This document shows positions 1 to 6,815 of a DNA stretch of 16,302 nt, in pieces (the stretch's first letter is position 1; the number at the start of each line of letters is the position of its first letter). This stretch comes from UBA935 sp031555615. GTDB taxonomy: Bacteria; Bacillota; Clostridia; Lachnospirales; Lachnospiraceae. The position numbers and the translations under genes are program-made. The stretch is from the NCBI GenBank assembly GCA_031555615.1, contig JAVBUF010000027.1, forward strand, positions 1-16,302, in the 5' to 3' direction. Below the pieces are notes generated by a model. It did not search any database, was not told the DNA's origin, and worked only from the letters and a program-made list of their open reading frames with translations.

Positions 1-751
1 GCATTCCCAGTACCCCTTCCGCCTCATACCGCAAAATAATTCTTTCTATTTTATCCACAAACTCCGGCTCCGGTGGTTGTCCTAAAAGTGGACCGATGGT
101 GTCTTTAACAGCATTGACGCCGGCAAAGAAGACAAATATCCCCACGCCTACTCCGCACCAGCCATCCAGATGAAGTCCGGTAGCTGCGGCAACCAGCGTA
201 GTAATTAGTACGACTGTCGTTGCAACAGTATCGCTCATACTGTCCATAGCGGTAGCTCCCATTGCCGCACTGTTGATCCTTTTGCCAATCTGCTTATTGT
301 AAAATGCCATATACATTTTTATCAGTATGGATACAATCAATATTCCAATGATGAGAGGACTGCTTTCAATGGGTTCCGGGTGAAGGATTTTATTGATAGA
401 TGACTTCACCAATTCAAAAGACATGATCAATATGGCCACCGAAACCAGCAGTCCGGCAATATACTCAATTCGTCCATGTCCGAAGGGATGATGGGGATCA
501 GGCTCCTGCCCGGCCATCTTAAACCCTACCAGGGTGATAATGGAAGAACCGGCATCCGACAGATTGTTAAAAGCATCAGCCGTTATGGCAATCGAGCCGC
601 TGATGAGCCCGGCCAAAAATTTCCCGGCAAATAAAAACACATTCAAAATCACTCCCACAATACCGCAGAGAATCCCATATCCCTGACGCACTTTCGGCGC
701 TTCTGTATCCTGATAATCCCTGACCACTAACCGCACCAGCAATGAAACCAT
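1..751 (-). CDS. Cation diffusion facilitator (CDF) efflux transporter, manganese-type motif, 3' end outside window
   Basis: A continuous minus-strand frame of 250 codons runs off the left edge, so the C-terminal cytoplasmic domain is mostly missing. It encodes an inner-membrane cation/proton antiporter of the CDF family. Visible features are hydrophobic segments from about residue 27, the family motif GHGRIEYIAGL near residues 91-101, and two metal-site patterns: NNLSD (N-x3-D, residues 62-66) in the second membrane segment and DSMSD (D-x3-D) in the fifth. In this family the N-x3-D/D-x3-D combination is typical of Mn(II) exporters of the MntE group; zinc exporters usually show H/D-x3-D. The substrate is therefore inferred as Mn, not shown. 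The ATG at 751 is chosen because GAGGGTGG lies just upstream. It is transcribed divergently from the ABC exporter unit. Family call is firm, substrate moderate. Confidence 0.9.
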   Translation of the reverse strand, partial: MVSLLVRLVVRDYQDTEAPKVRQGYGILCGIVGVILNVFLFAGKFLAGLISGSIAITADAFNNLSDAGSSIITLVGFKMAGQEPDPHHPFGHGRIEYIAGLLVSVAILIMSFELVKSSINKILHPEPIESSPLIIGILIVSILIKMYMAFYNKQIGKRINSAAMGATAMDSMSDTVATTVVLITTLVAAATGLHLDGWCGVGVGIFVFFAGVNAVKDTIGPLLGQPPEPEFVDKIERIILRYEAEGVLGM

Positions 752-784
752 TTTTCCACCCTCTTTTCAAATTCTTTAAACACC

Positions 785-813
785 ATTTTATTCCACTAAA
801 GCAAAAAAGACAA
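785..813 (-). promoter_or_regulatory. Sigma-A-type promoter for the CDF gene
   Basis: On the minus strand, TTGTCT (808-813) and TAAAAT (785-790) are separated by exactly 17 bp and lie about 35 bp upstream of the CDF start codon. They match the -35 consensus at 4 of 6 positions and the -10 at 5 of 6. Seen in sequence; activity is inferred. Confidence 0.55.
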
Positions 814-851
814 TTAAAAATGAATTAAAAAATGTTTTTTTATTTTATGTA

Positions 852-880
852 TTGACAAAAAATGGAGATTATCGTATGTT
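852..880 (+). promoter_or_regulatory. Sigma-A-type promoter for the leader peptide/ABC exporter unit
   Basis: A perfect -35 TTGACA (852-857) and a -10 TATGTT (875-880, 4 of 6) are separated by 17 bp. Transcription would start near 886-888, giving a leader transcript of about 230 nt before the first ABC gene. The transcript would include the 28-codon ORF and the terminator hairpin at 1056-1085. Confidence 0.65.
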
Positions 881-912
881 GGTTTAGTAACCATTTAACA
901 ATTTACAAGAAA

Positions 913-996
913 GGAGGCAATGAAACTATGTTTATCAAGAAAATTGTTTTTCATGAGAAGATGTCAACAAATACGTATATAGCTGAAATTACCTCC
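913..996 (+). promoter_or_regulatory. Possible long-range pairing that hides the leader Shine-Dalgarno
   Basis: Bases 913-921 (GGAGGCAAT), which include the leader ribosome binding site, are complementary to 988-996 (ATTACCTCC) near the end of the leader ORF, with one mismatch in nine. A ribosome on codons 20-23 would melt this pairing. The complementarity is seen directly; any role in control is speculative. Confidence 0.3.
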
Positions 997-1014
997 CGGA
1001 CTTGGAATAATTGA
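928..1014 (+). CDS. Putative 28-aa regulatory leader peptide upstream of the ABC exporter pair
   Basis: A short ORF of 28 codons begins MFIKKIVFHEKMS and ends with TWNN and a TGA stop. It has a full AGGAGG (912-917) ten bases before its ATG, as good as the ribosome binding sites of the large genes nearby. It lies between the promoter at 852-880 and a strong terminator (1056-1085), about 100 bp before the exporter start. It has no cysteines, no double-glycine leader and no hydrophobic signal, so a bacteriocin or lantibiotic precursor is unlikely. The setting resembles BmrB, the leader peptide that controls bmrCD in Bacillus subtilis by ribosome-mediated attenuation; the peptide sequence itself was not recognised as a BmrB homologue. 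Translation is inferred from the Shine-Dalgarno sequence and the context. Confidence 0.55.
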   Translation: MFIKKIVFHEKMSTNTYIAEITSRTWNN

Positions 1015-1019
1015 TATTT

Positions 1020-1046
1020 AATCTGTTTATATGAATCAGATTTTTT
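1020..1046 (+). promoter_or_regulatory. Weak hairpin with T run after the leader stop codon
   Basis: AATCTG (1020-1025) and CAGATT (1037-1042) form a six-bp A/T-rich stem with an 11-nt loop, ending in TTTTTT. It starts five bases after the leader stop codon. It is too weak to be a convincing terminator alone, but it could be a pause or anti-terminator element of the attenuator. Confidence 0.3.
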
Positions 1047-1055
1047 ATGCAAAGC

Positions 1056-1085
1056 CGCTATGGTAGTTTCCATAGTGTTTTTTTT
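1056..1085 (+). terminator. Intrinsic terminator (attenuator) before the ABC exporter genes
   Basis: CGCTATGG (1056-1063) pairs with CCATAGTG (1070-1077) across a six-base loop, giving an 8-bp stem with one G-T pair, followed at once by eight Ts (1078-1085). It stands between the promoter and the first exporter gene, with no other gene end nearby except the 28-aa leader. Default premature termination with conditional readthrough is therefore the simplest reading. ACTATG at the leader start codon (925-930) is complementary to CATAGT in the 3' arm (1071-1076) and could serve as a competing strand; that part is speculative. Confidence 0.7.
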
Positions 1086-1116
1086 GCGTATTTTTCAATT
1101 TATGAGGAGGTTTACT

Positions 1117-2847
1117 GTGAAAAAATTATCAACTTACATCTGGGAATTCAAATTTGCCTATCTCTTCGCCATTCTTTCCATGGTGATTGCGGTCTCGCTG
1201 GATATGCTCTCCCCCCAGTTAACCAAGCGGATTATCGACAATGTCATCGTCGGCGGCCGGACCGATCAATTGACCCCATTGCTATTGGGGCTGCTGGCTG
1301 TGGGCCTGGGCAGATGTATCTTCCAATACACCAAGGAATATACCTTTGACGTGGTAAGTGCCCATATTTCTTCCGATATGCGGAAAAATCTGTTTAACCA
1401 TATCCAGTCCTTAAGTGCAGACTTTTTTGACAAAATCGGCACCGGTGAACTGATGTCCCGGGTCAAGGATGATGTTGACCGTATTTGGGAGGGACTGTCT
1501 TACGTGGGAATGCTGATGATCGAGGTGGTGATCCATACCTCCATCGTACTGTTCTGTATGTACAGCCTGAACCCCAAACTGGCCATTCTGCCTACTCTTT
1601 GTATGGTACTGGCGGCCAGTATTGCCGTTTCCATGGAACGCAGGCTGGGTAGTGTATATGAAGCCATCAGTGAACAAAATGCGGCCTTAAATACCGTTGC
1701 CGAAGAAAATCTGGCGGGTGTACGAACCGTCAAGGCCTTTGCCCGGGAAAAACATGAAATCGGAAAATTCCTTTCCCATAACAAGCGTTACTATGATCTC
1801 AATATGCGCCAGTCGAAGGTCTTTGTTACTTATTATCCCTTTCTGTCTATGATTACCAAGCTGCTGCCCCTGATCATTCTGCTTCTGGGCGGTTACCTGG
1901 TGATGAAGGACGAGATGACGCTGGGAACTCTGGGGGCCTTCGTGGAATATTCTATGAACATCGTCTGGCCTATGGAAATGCTGGGCTGGCTCACCAATGG
2001 TCTTTCCTCGGCTTTTGCTTCCAATCGGAGAATCAAAAAGATTTATGCCGAAGAACCTACCATTATCGAAGCAGAACATCCGATCCCGGTAGAACCTGTA
2101 AAAGGTAAGATTACTTTTTCCCATGTTTCTTTTCATAAAGAAGATCTGCATGAAATTCTTCATGACATTTCCTTCACCGTGGAGCCTGGGAAGACCATCG
2201 GCATTATGGGTGCCACCGGTGCCGGCAAAAGCTCCATCATTCATCTTCTGCAGCGGCATTATGATGCCACCGGCGGAGCGATCCTGGTGGATGATGTCAA
2301 TGTTAAAGAAATGTCTTTAAAACAACTGCGGGGGGCCATTTCCCTGGTTATGCAGGATGTCTTCCTGTTCTCCGATACGGTTATCGAAAATGTCATTCTG
2401 GGAAAACGGGAGCAGATCGATCTGCAAACGGTCAAACAGGCCGCCTGGGATGCCCAGGCCGGCAGTTTTATAGAAAAATTGGATGGTCAATATGAAACCC
2501 TCATCGGCGAACGGGGTGTGGGACTGTCCGGCGGTCAAAAGCAGCGGATTACCATTGCCAGAGCCCTGGCCAAGAAAAATCCCATCCTGGTGCTGGATGA
2601 TTCCACTTCTGCGCTGGATATGGAAACCGAACTGATGATTCAGGAAACCCTGCGGGAATTGACTGCTACAAAAATCATTATCGGCCACCGCATCAGTGCC
2701 GTCCGCCAGGCCGATGAAATCCTCTTCCTGGAAAAAGGCTCTATCGCTGAACGAGGCACTCATGCCTCTCTAATGGAACAAAAAGGTCTTTACTACGAAA
2801 CTTATTTAGCACAATATGGCGAAAGCTTACGTCAGGAGGTGGTTTAA
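1117..2847 (+). CDS. Heterodimeric multidrug-type ABC exporter, subunit with degenerate Walker B (BmrC/LmrC-like)
   Basis: A 576-aa half-transporter: an N-terminal six-helix exporter domain (about residues 1-300) fused to an ATPase domain. Visible motifs are Walker A GATGAGKSS (365-373), Q-loop Q413, signature LSGGQ (470-474), Walker B ILVLDD (490-495) and the switch histidine in IIGHR (524). The usual catalytic glutamate after Walker B is aspartate (D495). With the next gene this reproduces the one-active, one-degenerate site design of BmrCD, LmrCD and TM287/288. The frame stays open upstream to an ATG at 1060, but that codon lies inside the terminator stem. The GTG at 1117 has AGGAGG six bases upstream (1105-1110) and is the likely start. 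Family and pairing are secure; the exported compound is unknown. Confidence 0.93.
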   Translation: MKKLSTYIWEFKFAYLFAILSMVIAVSLDMLSPQLTKRIIDNVIVGGRTDQLTPLLLGLLAVGLGRCIFQYTKEYTFDVVSAHISSDMRKNLFNHIQSLSADFFDKIGTGELMSRVKDDVDRIWEGLSYVGMLMIEVVIHTSIVLFCMYSLNPKLAILPTLCMVLAASIAVSMERRLGSVYEAISEQNAALNTVAEENLAGVRTVKAFAREKHEIGKFLSHNKRYYDLNMRQSKVFVTYYPFLSMITKLLPLIILLLGGYLVMKDEMTLGTLGAFVEYSMNIVWPMEMLGWLTNGLSSAFASNRRIKKIYAEEPTIIEAEHPIPVEPVKGKITFSHVSFHKEDLHEILHDISFTVEPGKTIGIMGATGAGKSSIIHLLQRHYDATGGAILVDDVNVKEMSLKQLRGAISLVMQDVFLFSDTVIENVILGKREQIDLQTVKQAAWDAQAGSFIEKLDGQYETLIGERGVGLSGGQKQRITIARALAKKNPILVLDDSTSALDMETELMIQETLRELTATKIIIGHRISAVRQADEILFLEKGSIAERGTHASLMEQKGLYYETYLAQYGESLRQEVV

Positions 2848-4620
2848 ATGCCTATTAATGCTATCAAAGATGACGAGCAGACAGTGGAGGTTGCCAAAAC
2901 AGTCACCCTGCTGCGACTGCTCTCCTATCTGCTTGCCTATAAAAAAGAAATCTGTCTGGTGCTGGTGATCATGGCCTATTGCGTTTTCGTTTCGCTGGTC
3001 AATCCGCTGATTATGGAAAAAGCCATTGATGACTACATAAGACCCAGGGATTTTACCGGCCTTTACCGGCTGTTCGGAGTTGCTCTGGTTCTAAACACCA
3101 TTATGGTGGTGGTGATCCGGATTCGGATGTACGTGATGGCCAGAGTCTGTAATCATGTACTGGTTACCATCAGGCAGGAATTGTATACCCATATCCAAAC
3201 CCTGGATTTTCATTTTTTTGACAGTCGTCCCACCGGGAAGATTCTGGCCCGTATTATCGGAGACATTAATTCTCTGAAGGATGTTCTGAACAACTTTATT
3301 ATTACTTTAATACCGGATTTTATTACGATCTTTGCCGTGGTCATTATTATGTTTATAAAAAACCCGGCTTTGGCGGCTGCTTCTTTAAGTACCCTGCCAT
3401 TCATGATGGTGGGCATGTGGCTGATCCAGGTTTACTCTCATAAACGCTGGCAGCTGCACCGGAAGAAATCTTCCAACCTGAATGCTTTCGTCCATGAAGA
3501 TCTGGCCGGTATCCGCATCATTCAAAGCTTTACTGCGGAAGAGGAAACCCGTACTACCTTCGCCCAACTGGTGAAGGAACATATGACTTCCTTTATCAGA
3601 GCCGTCCGGTTAAATGATGCTTTCGGTTCGGTGATCGATATCTGCTGGGCTGTGGGCCTGATCGCTCTCTATTTTGTGGGCATCCGCGTAGTCGGCACCG
3701 ACCGGGTTTCCCTGGGTACCTTTATCGCTTTTGGTACTTATATCTCTATGTTTTGGCATCCGATTATGAATTTGAGTAATTTTTATAACCAGTTGATTAC
3801 CAATATAGCCGGTGCCGAACGGATTTTTGAAATTATGGATACCCCTTCGGAAATAACCGATGCTGATGCTGTTACGGAGCTTCCACCCATCCAGGGACAG
3901 GTGACTTTCCGGGATGTAAGCTTCTCCTATGATGATGAAACCATCGTCCTGGATCATGTCAGCTTCGCCATCACTCCCGGAGAAACCATCGCCCTGGTGG
4001 GCCCTACCGGAGCCGGCAAAACCACCATCGTCAATCTGATCAGCCGTTTTTATGATGTGCAGTCCGGTCAGGTATGCATCGATGGCCATGATGTTAAAAA
4101 GGTTTCCATTGAAAGTCTGCGTAATCAAATGGGGATCATGACCCAGGATAACTTTCTGTTCTCCGGTACTATTAAGGATAATATCCGCTACGGCAAGCTG
4201 GACGCTACCGACGAAGAAATTATTGCCGCTGCCAAGGCTGTTCGGGCCCATGATTTTATTATCCAGCTGGATAAAGGCTATGATACAGAACTGTCGGAAC
4301 GGGGCGGCGGACTCTCTATCGGTCAAAAACAGCTGCTGGCCTTTGCCCGAACTATGGTCTCCCAGCCCCGGATCCTCATATTGGATGAAGCAACCTCCAG
4401 TATTGATACCCAAACCGAGCTGCTGGTACAGCAGGGGATTGAATCCCTGTTAAAAGGCCGTACTTCTTTTGTAATTGCCCACCGGCTTTCCACTATTCAA
4501 AAAGCCGACCGGATCTTTGTTATTGATGAAGGACATATTGTCGAAGAAGGAAATCATAGACAGTTGATGGCCCAAAAGGGAATTTACTATAATTTGCAGA
4601 AAGCCCAGATGGGGGCATGA
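2848..4620 (+). CDS. Heterodimeric multidrug-type ABC exporter, subunit with catalytic Walker B (BmrD/LmrD-like)
   Basis: A 590-aa half-transporter starting directly after the stop codon of the first subunit, with AGGAGG at 2834-2839, so the two are co-translated. The exporter membrane domain covers about residues 20-325. The ATPase domain shows Walker A GPTGAGKTT (385-393), Q433, Walker B ILILDE with the catalytic glutamate E514, and the switch histidine H545. Its signature is LSIGQ (489-493) instead of LSGGQ. Walker A/B of this subunit therefore faces the intact LSGGQ of its partner to make the working ATP site, while its altered signature completes the non-hydrolysing site. It likely forms an inner-membrane drug, peptide or lipid exporter with its partner; the substrate is not evident. 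No peptidase C39 domain is present. Confidence 0.93.
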   Translation: MPINAIKDDEQTVEVAKTVTLLRLLSYLLAYKKEICLVLVIMAYCVFVSLVNPLIMEKAIDDYIRPRDFTGLYRLFGVALVLNTIMVVVIRIRMYVMARVCNHVLVTIRQELYTHIQTLDFHFFDSRPTGKILARIIGDINSLKDVLNNFIITLIPDFITIFAVVIIMFIKNPALAAASLSTLPFMMVGMWLIQVYSHKRWQLHRKKSSNLNAFVHEDLAGIRIIQSFTAEEETRTTFAQLVKEHMTSFIRAVRLNDAFGSVIDICWAVGLIALYFVGIRVVGTDRVSLGTFIAFGTYISMFWHPIMNLSNFYNQLITNIAGAERIFEIMDTPSEITDADAVTELPPIQGQVTFRDVSFSYDDETIVLDHVSFAITPGETIALVGPTGAGKTTIVNLISRFYDVQSGQVCIDGHDVKKVSIESLRNQMGIMTQDNFLFSGTIKDNIRYGKLDATDEEIIAAAKAVRAHDFIIQLDKGYDTELSERGGGLSIGQKQLLAFARTMVSQPRILILDEATSSIDTQTELLVQQGIESLLKGRTSFVIAHRLSTIQKADRIFVIDEGHIVEEGNHRQLMAQKGIYYNLQKAQMGA

Positions 4621-4629
4621 CAGCACACT

Positions 4630-4666
4630 AAAACAGGAACCGATGTTCAGCCCGGTTCCTGTTTTT
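4630..4666. terminator. Bidirectional terminator between convergent ABC exporter and LytTR operons
   Basis: AAAACAGGAACCG (4630-4642) pairs perfectly with CGGTTCCTGTTTT (4653-4665) around a ten-base loop. The right side ends in TTTTT and the left side is preceded by As, so the same hairpin can stop transcription from both directions. It sits ten bp after the exporter stop codon and 35 bp past the stop of the 170-aa gene. Confidence 0.88.
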
Positions 4667-4700
4667 CGTTTTAGATCGGCTCTATCCTTCTTGAAAGACC

Positions 4701-5213
4701 TTATTGAAAGAATTGGCGGTAAAGATTTAAATTTTTTTCATATAACATTGCGGAGTCATATCTTCCCAATTTCTGCATATCTGATATTACTTTTTCAAAC
4801 ATCTTGAAAAAATCAGCCCTATCACCCAGTTTCATGGCACCTGATTCCGGCGGCAGGGAAGTCAGGCTTAAACTGGTATTACCGGTACGGTATGCCTGTA
4901 ACGCACGCATTTCCACAATGGTGGCATTGGCGGGGTTGATATCCTTTACATAAATTCTCTGCTGGAACTCTTTTCCGTTTTCATCAATTCCTTTGGCGGT
5001 CATAACCGGATTTTCTGCTGTGGAGTCTTCCGCATATTTTAAGGTATAGGATAATCCTGTACCGTTTCCGCCGGAATACAGCGTATCCTGATCTTTCATA
5101 TATACGATATGTTCATTTTTCCAGGCTCCAAATGTTTCATTCACTTGTGTACCTGCTCTGCTTTTATTATTGTATGCCATTTCTATTTGATTACTATTGC
5201 CCTGTATTTCCAT
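4701..5213 (-). CDS. Unknown 170-aa leaderless protein, last gene of the LytTR operon
   Basis: No function recognised. The protein has no signal peptide or membrane segment. The first 25 residues are polar and Asn/Ser/Gln-rich (MEIQGNSNQIEMAYNN). Residues 55-95 look beta-rich and contain GIDENGKEF and INPANATIVEMRAL; the last 35 residues look helical, ending LYRQFF. It has no cysteine. This style of sequence recurs, in my recollection, among hypothetical proteins of motile Lachnospiraceae, but I cannot name the family. The ATG has AGGAGG seven bases upstream. A 77-bp gap with an inverted repeat separates it from the preceding gene, the largest gap in the operon, so it could have some separate control. 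It ends 35 bp before the shared terminator. Confidence 0.8.
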   Translation of the reverse strand: MEIQGNSNQIEMAYNNKSRAGTQVNETFGAWKNEHIVYMKDQDTLYSGGNGTGLSYTLKYAEDSTAENPVMTAKGIDENGKEFQQRIYVKDINPANATIVEMRALQAYRTGNTSLSLTSLPPESGAMKLGDRADFFKMFEKVISDMQKLGRYDSAMLYEKNLNLYRQFFQ

Positions 5214-5241
5214 ATCTAACCTCCTGTCTTTGTTATGTCTA

Positions 5242-5267
5242 CAGTTCTTCTGTCAGTCGGAACTGTC
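5242..5267. repeat. Inverted repeat in the gap between the 298-aa and 170-aa genes
   Basis: ACAGTTC (5242-5248) and GAACTGT (5261-5267) form a perfect 7-bp inverted repeat with a 12-base loop and no T run, so it is not a standard terminator. It could be a transcript-processing or pausing hairpin. ACAGTT is also the core of AgrA-type half-sites, but here the copies are inverted rather than direct. Confidence 0.4.
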
Positions 5268-5290
5268 TGCTTTCCATTCGGTCCAAGCAG

Positions 5291-6187
5291 TTACTCACTC
5301 ATTTCTTTAAGGATATCAATCCAGGTTGCGATTTTTTCCATTTCTTCATTAAAATCCCGATTTTTATTGATCCAATCGTGGATTTTTTGATAGTGACCCG
5401 CCTTAAATGAGATACTCCAGCCATCTGTATCACCACTATTGTCACTGTAGGATATGCCAGTAAATCCGATTGAAAGAATGCCCTGGTTGGTACGCTCCGT
5501 CAATCCCCTGATTTCTAAATCGGCACGAATATAAGCGGAGGTCTTATCCTTTATCAGGTTGGGATACTTGTTCAAATATGTTTGAGCCAACTCTTCATAT
5601 TTTCTTTGATCCTCTTCATTTTGTAATAATACTTTACCACCCCGGCCCTCTTCTCCGTCTCTGAGTAAATACTGAATGCCGGTGCCGGCATGCTGCTTTA
5701 ATTGAAATCCTTTCAGGGGTTCTGTCTCAAGCTGCTCAACTCCCATGATATTCTGCAGACTTTCCTTCAGTTCATCATCAAAAACCATGGCATCATAAGA
5801 CATGGTTCCATGTTCGGATATCAAAAATTGCTTTCCTGATCCGGCATCCTGTTTTATTTTAATGTCCGCATACTCAAATGCGCCGTACCGTTCTCCCTGC
5901 TTATCATAAATGGTGAAGACACCGAATTCATTATCCGGAACGATTCGGTAATTTTCCGATTCATACTCGGAATAGGCTGGTTTGATGGGACTGGCAGTTT
6001 TTGCTGACGATGCCTTATAGATATCCAAAACCGAACTTTGGGTTTTGACCTTTTCATTACTGTCCTCTCTTTTATCTGTATGATTCATGATGCTGCTTTT
6101 CCATTTATCCCAATCAGTATTTCCCCGGTTGACATTCTTCGTTTCTGACTGCTGATAATCCGATAATCCGATTTTGCTGATTGTCAT
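5291..6187 (-). CDS. Unknown 298-aa leaderless protein with an internal repeat
   Basis: No function recognised. There is no signal peptide or membrane segment. Residues 1-70 are polar and probably disordered (MTISKIGLSDYQQSETKNVN). Residues 78-180 look beta-rich and contain a visible duplication: IKQDAGSGKQFLIS (111-124) and LKQHAGTGIQYLLR (163-176) share KQxAG(S/T)GxQ(F/Y)L. A helix-forming stretch follows at about 190-228. IGFTGIS (240-246) matches the MGFTGIA that ends the neighbouring 198-aa protein. No catalytic motif is evident and there is no cysteine. The start has AAGGGAG a few bases upstream and lies 21 bp after the previous stop. It may be a secreted or cell-surface structural protein of the operon, by inference only. 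Confidence 0.8.
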   Translation of the reverse strand: MTISKIGLSDYQQSETKNVNRGNTDWDKWKSSIMNHTDKREDSNEKVKTQSSVLDIYKASSAKTASPIKPAYSEYESENYRIVPDNEFGVFTIYDKQGERYGAFEYADIKIKQDAGSGKQFLISEHGTMSYDAMVFDDELKESLQNIMGVEQLETEPLKGFQLKQHAGTGIQYLLRDGEEGRGGKVLLQNEEDQRKYEELAQTYLNKYPNLIKDKTSAYIRADLEIRGLTERTNQGILSIGFTGISYSDNSGDTDGWSISFKAGHYQKIHDWINKNRDFNEEMEKIATWIDILKEMSE

Positions 6188-6208
6188 TTTGTTCTCCCTT
6201 CTTTATGC

Positions 6209-6805
6209 TTATGCTATTCCGGTAAATCCCATCCGCACCGGTTTATTATTCTGATACCAGTCATCAAATGCTTCGCCAATATGATTTACGATCGAATCAT
6301 TGTTGTCCTTTTGATAAATTTTCTCATCATAATCCATATAATGATGCAAAATTTCATCCAACTTATTCAGGGCGCTTTCTTCACTTACCATACGCCCTCC
6401 CCAAGACCATCGATAGGCATACCCAAAAGAAGCATTTAACAGTTTTTCATATGCTGCCGCTTTGTCTTCATACCCCTGTCCGCCGCCCACATGCACTTTT
6501 CCATCACGAATAGTGATACAATAAATTTCACCGGCCCGCTGCAGGTCTTCCTTCGAATGAGTACATTCCATTTCACTGCACTTTCCTAACGCACACATCA
6601 TGCCTTCGATAAATTTACGGCTGTTTTCATCAACATTAATAATCCCTTTTTGTCCATATATGACTTCTTTATACTCTTCGTAATAATCTATCCGGGAAGA
6701 TTTTTTTTCCGCCTCATCGGTGACTTCCTTTATATTAATACTGTTACTGTCCATGTTTTGACCATAAACCGAATAAGTATTATTGCTTTCTATTTGTATT
6801 GGCAT
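6209..6805 (-). CDS. Unknown 198-aa leaderless protein ending in MGFTGIA
   Basis: No function recognised. The N-terminus is short and polar (MPIQIESNNTYSVYGQNMDSNS) with no signal peptide. The middle is acidic and mostly helical. Four cysteines occur, three in a C-x4-C-x4-C pattern (71, 76, 81) plus C96, which is unusual beside three cysteine-free or cysteine-poor neighbours and could reflect disulphides or metal binding. The last seven residues, MGFTGIA, repeat a motif found internally in the 298-aa protein. The ATG has GAGGTAA upstream, and that site overlaps the stop region of the preceding gene (ten-bp gap), so the two are probably translationally coupled. Confidence 0.8.
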   Translation of the reverse strand: MPIQIESNNTYSVYGQNMDSNSINIKEVTDEAEKKSSRIDYYEEYKEVIYGQKGIINVDENSRKFIEGMMCALGKCSEMECTHSKEDLQRAGEIYCITIRDGKVHVGGGQGYEDKAAAYEKLLNASFGYAYRWSWGGRMVSEESALNKLDEILHHYMDYDEKIYQKDNNDSIVNHIGEAFDDWYQNNKPVRMGFTGIA

Positions 6806-6815
6806 TTACGTTACC

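Noticed and set aside
576..770. 64-codon minus-strand frame near the left end
   Set aside because: It is out of frame with the CDF transporter, whose reading frame shows the family motifs and is open to the window edge.
920..982. Alternative 20-codon leader ORF starting at 920
   Set aside because: Its ATG is only two bases from AGGAGG, too close for normal initiation; the ATG at 928 is better placed.
928..1014. Leader ORF as a bacteriocin or other exported peptide precursor
   Set aside because: It has no double-glycine leader, no cysteines, no hydrophobic core, and the ABC proteins lack a C39 peptidase domain. The terminator right after it fits a regulatory role better.
1020..1046. First hairpin after the leader ORF as the main terminator
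   Set aside because: The stem is only six A/T-rich pairs with an 11-base loop. The hairpin at 1056-1085 is far stronger.
1060..1116. ATG at 1060 as the start of the first ABC subunit
   Set aside because: It lies inside the terminator stem, has no ribosome binding site, and the extra 19 residues are coded partly by the T run. The GTG at 1117 has AGGAGG at the right distance.
3610..4413. 267-codon open frame on the minus strand inside the second ABC gene
   Set aside because: It lies wholly antisense to a highly conserved ABC gene, and its product is low in recognisable motifs. It is a codon-bias shadow, as are the other long antisense frames in the window.
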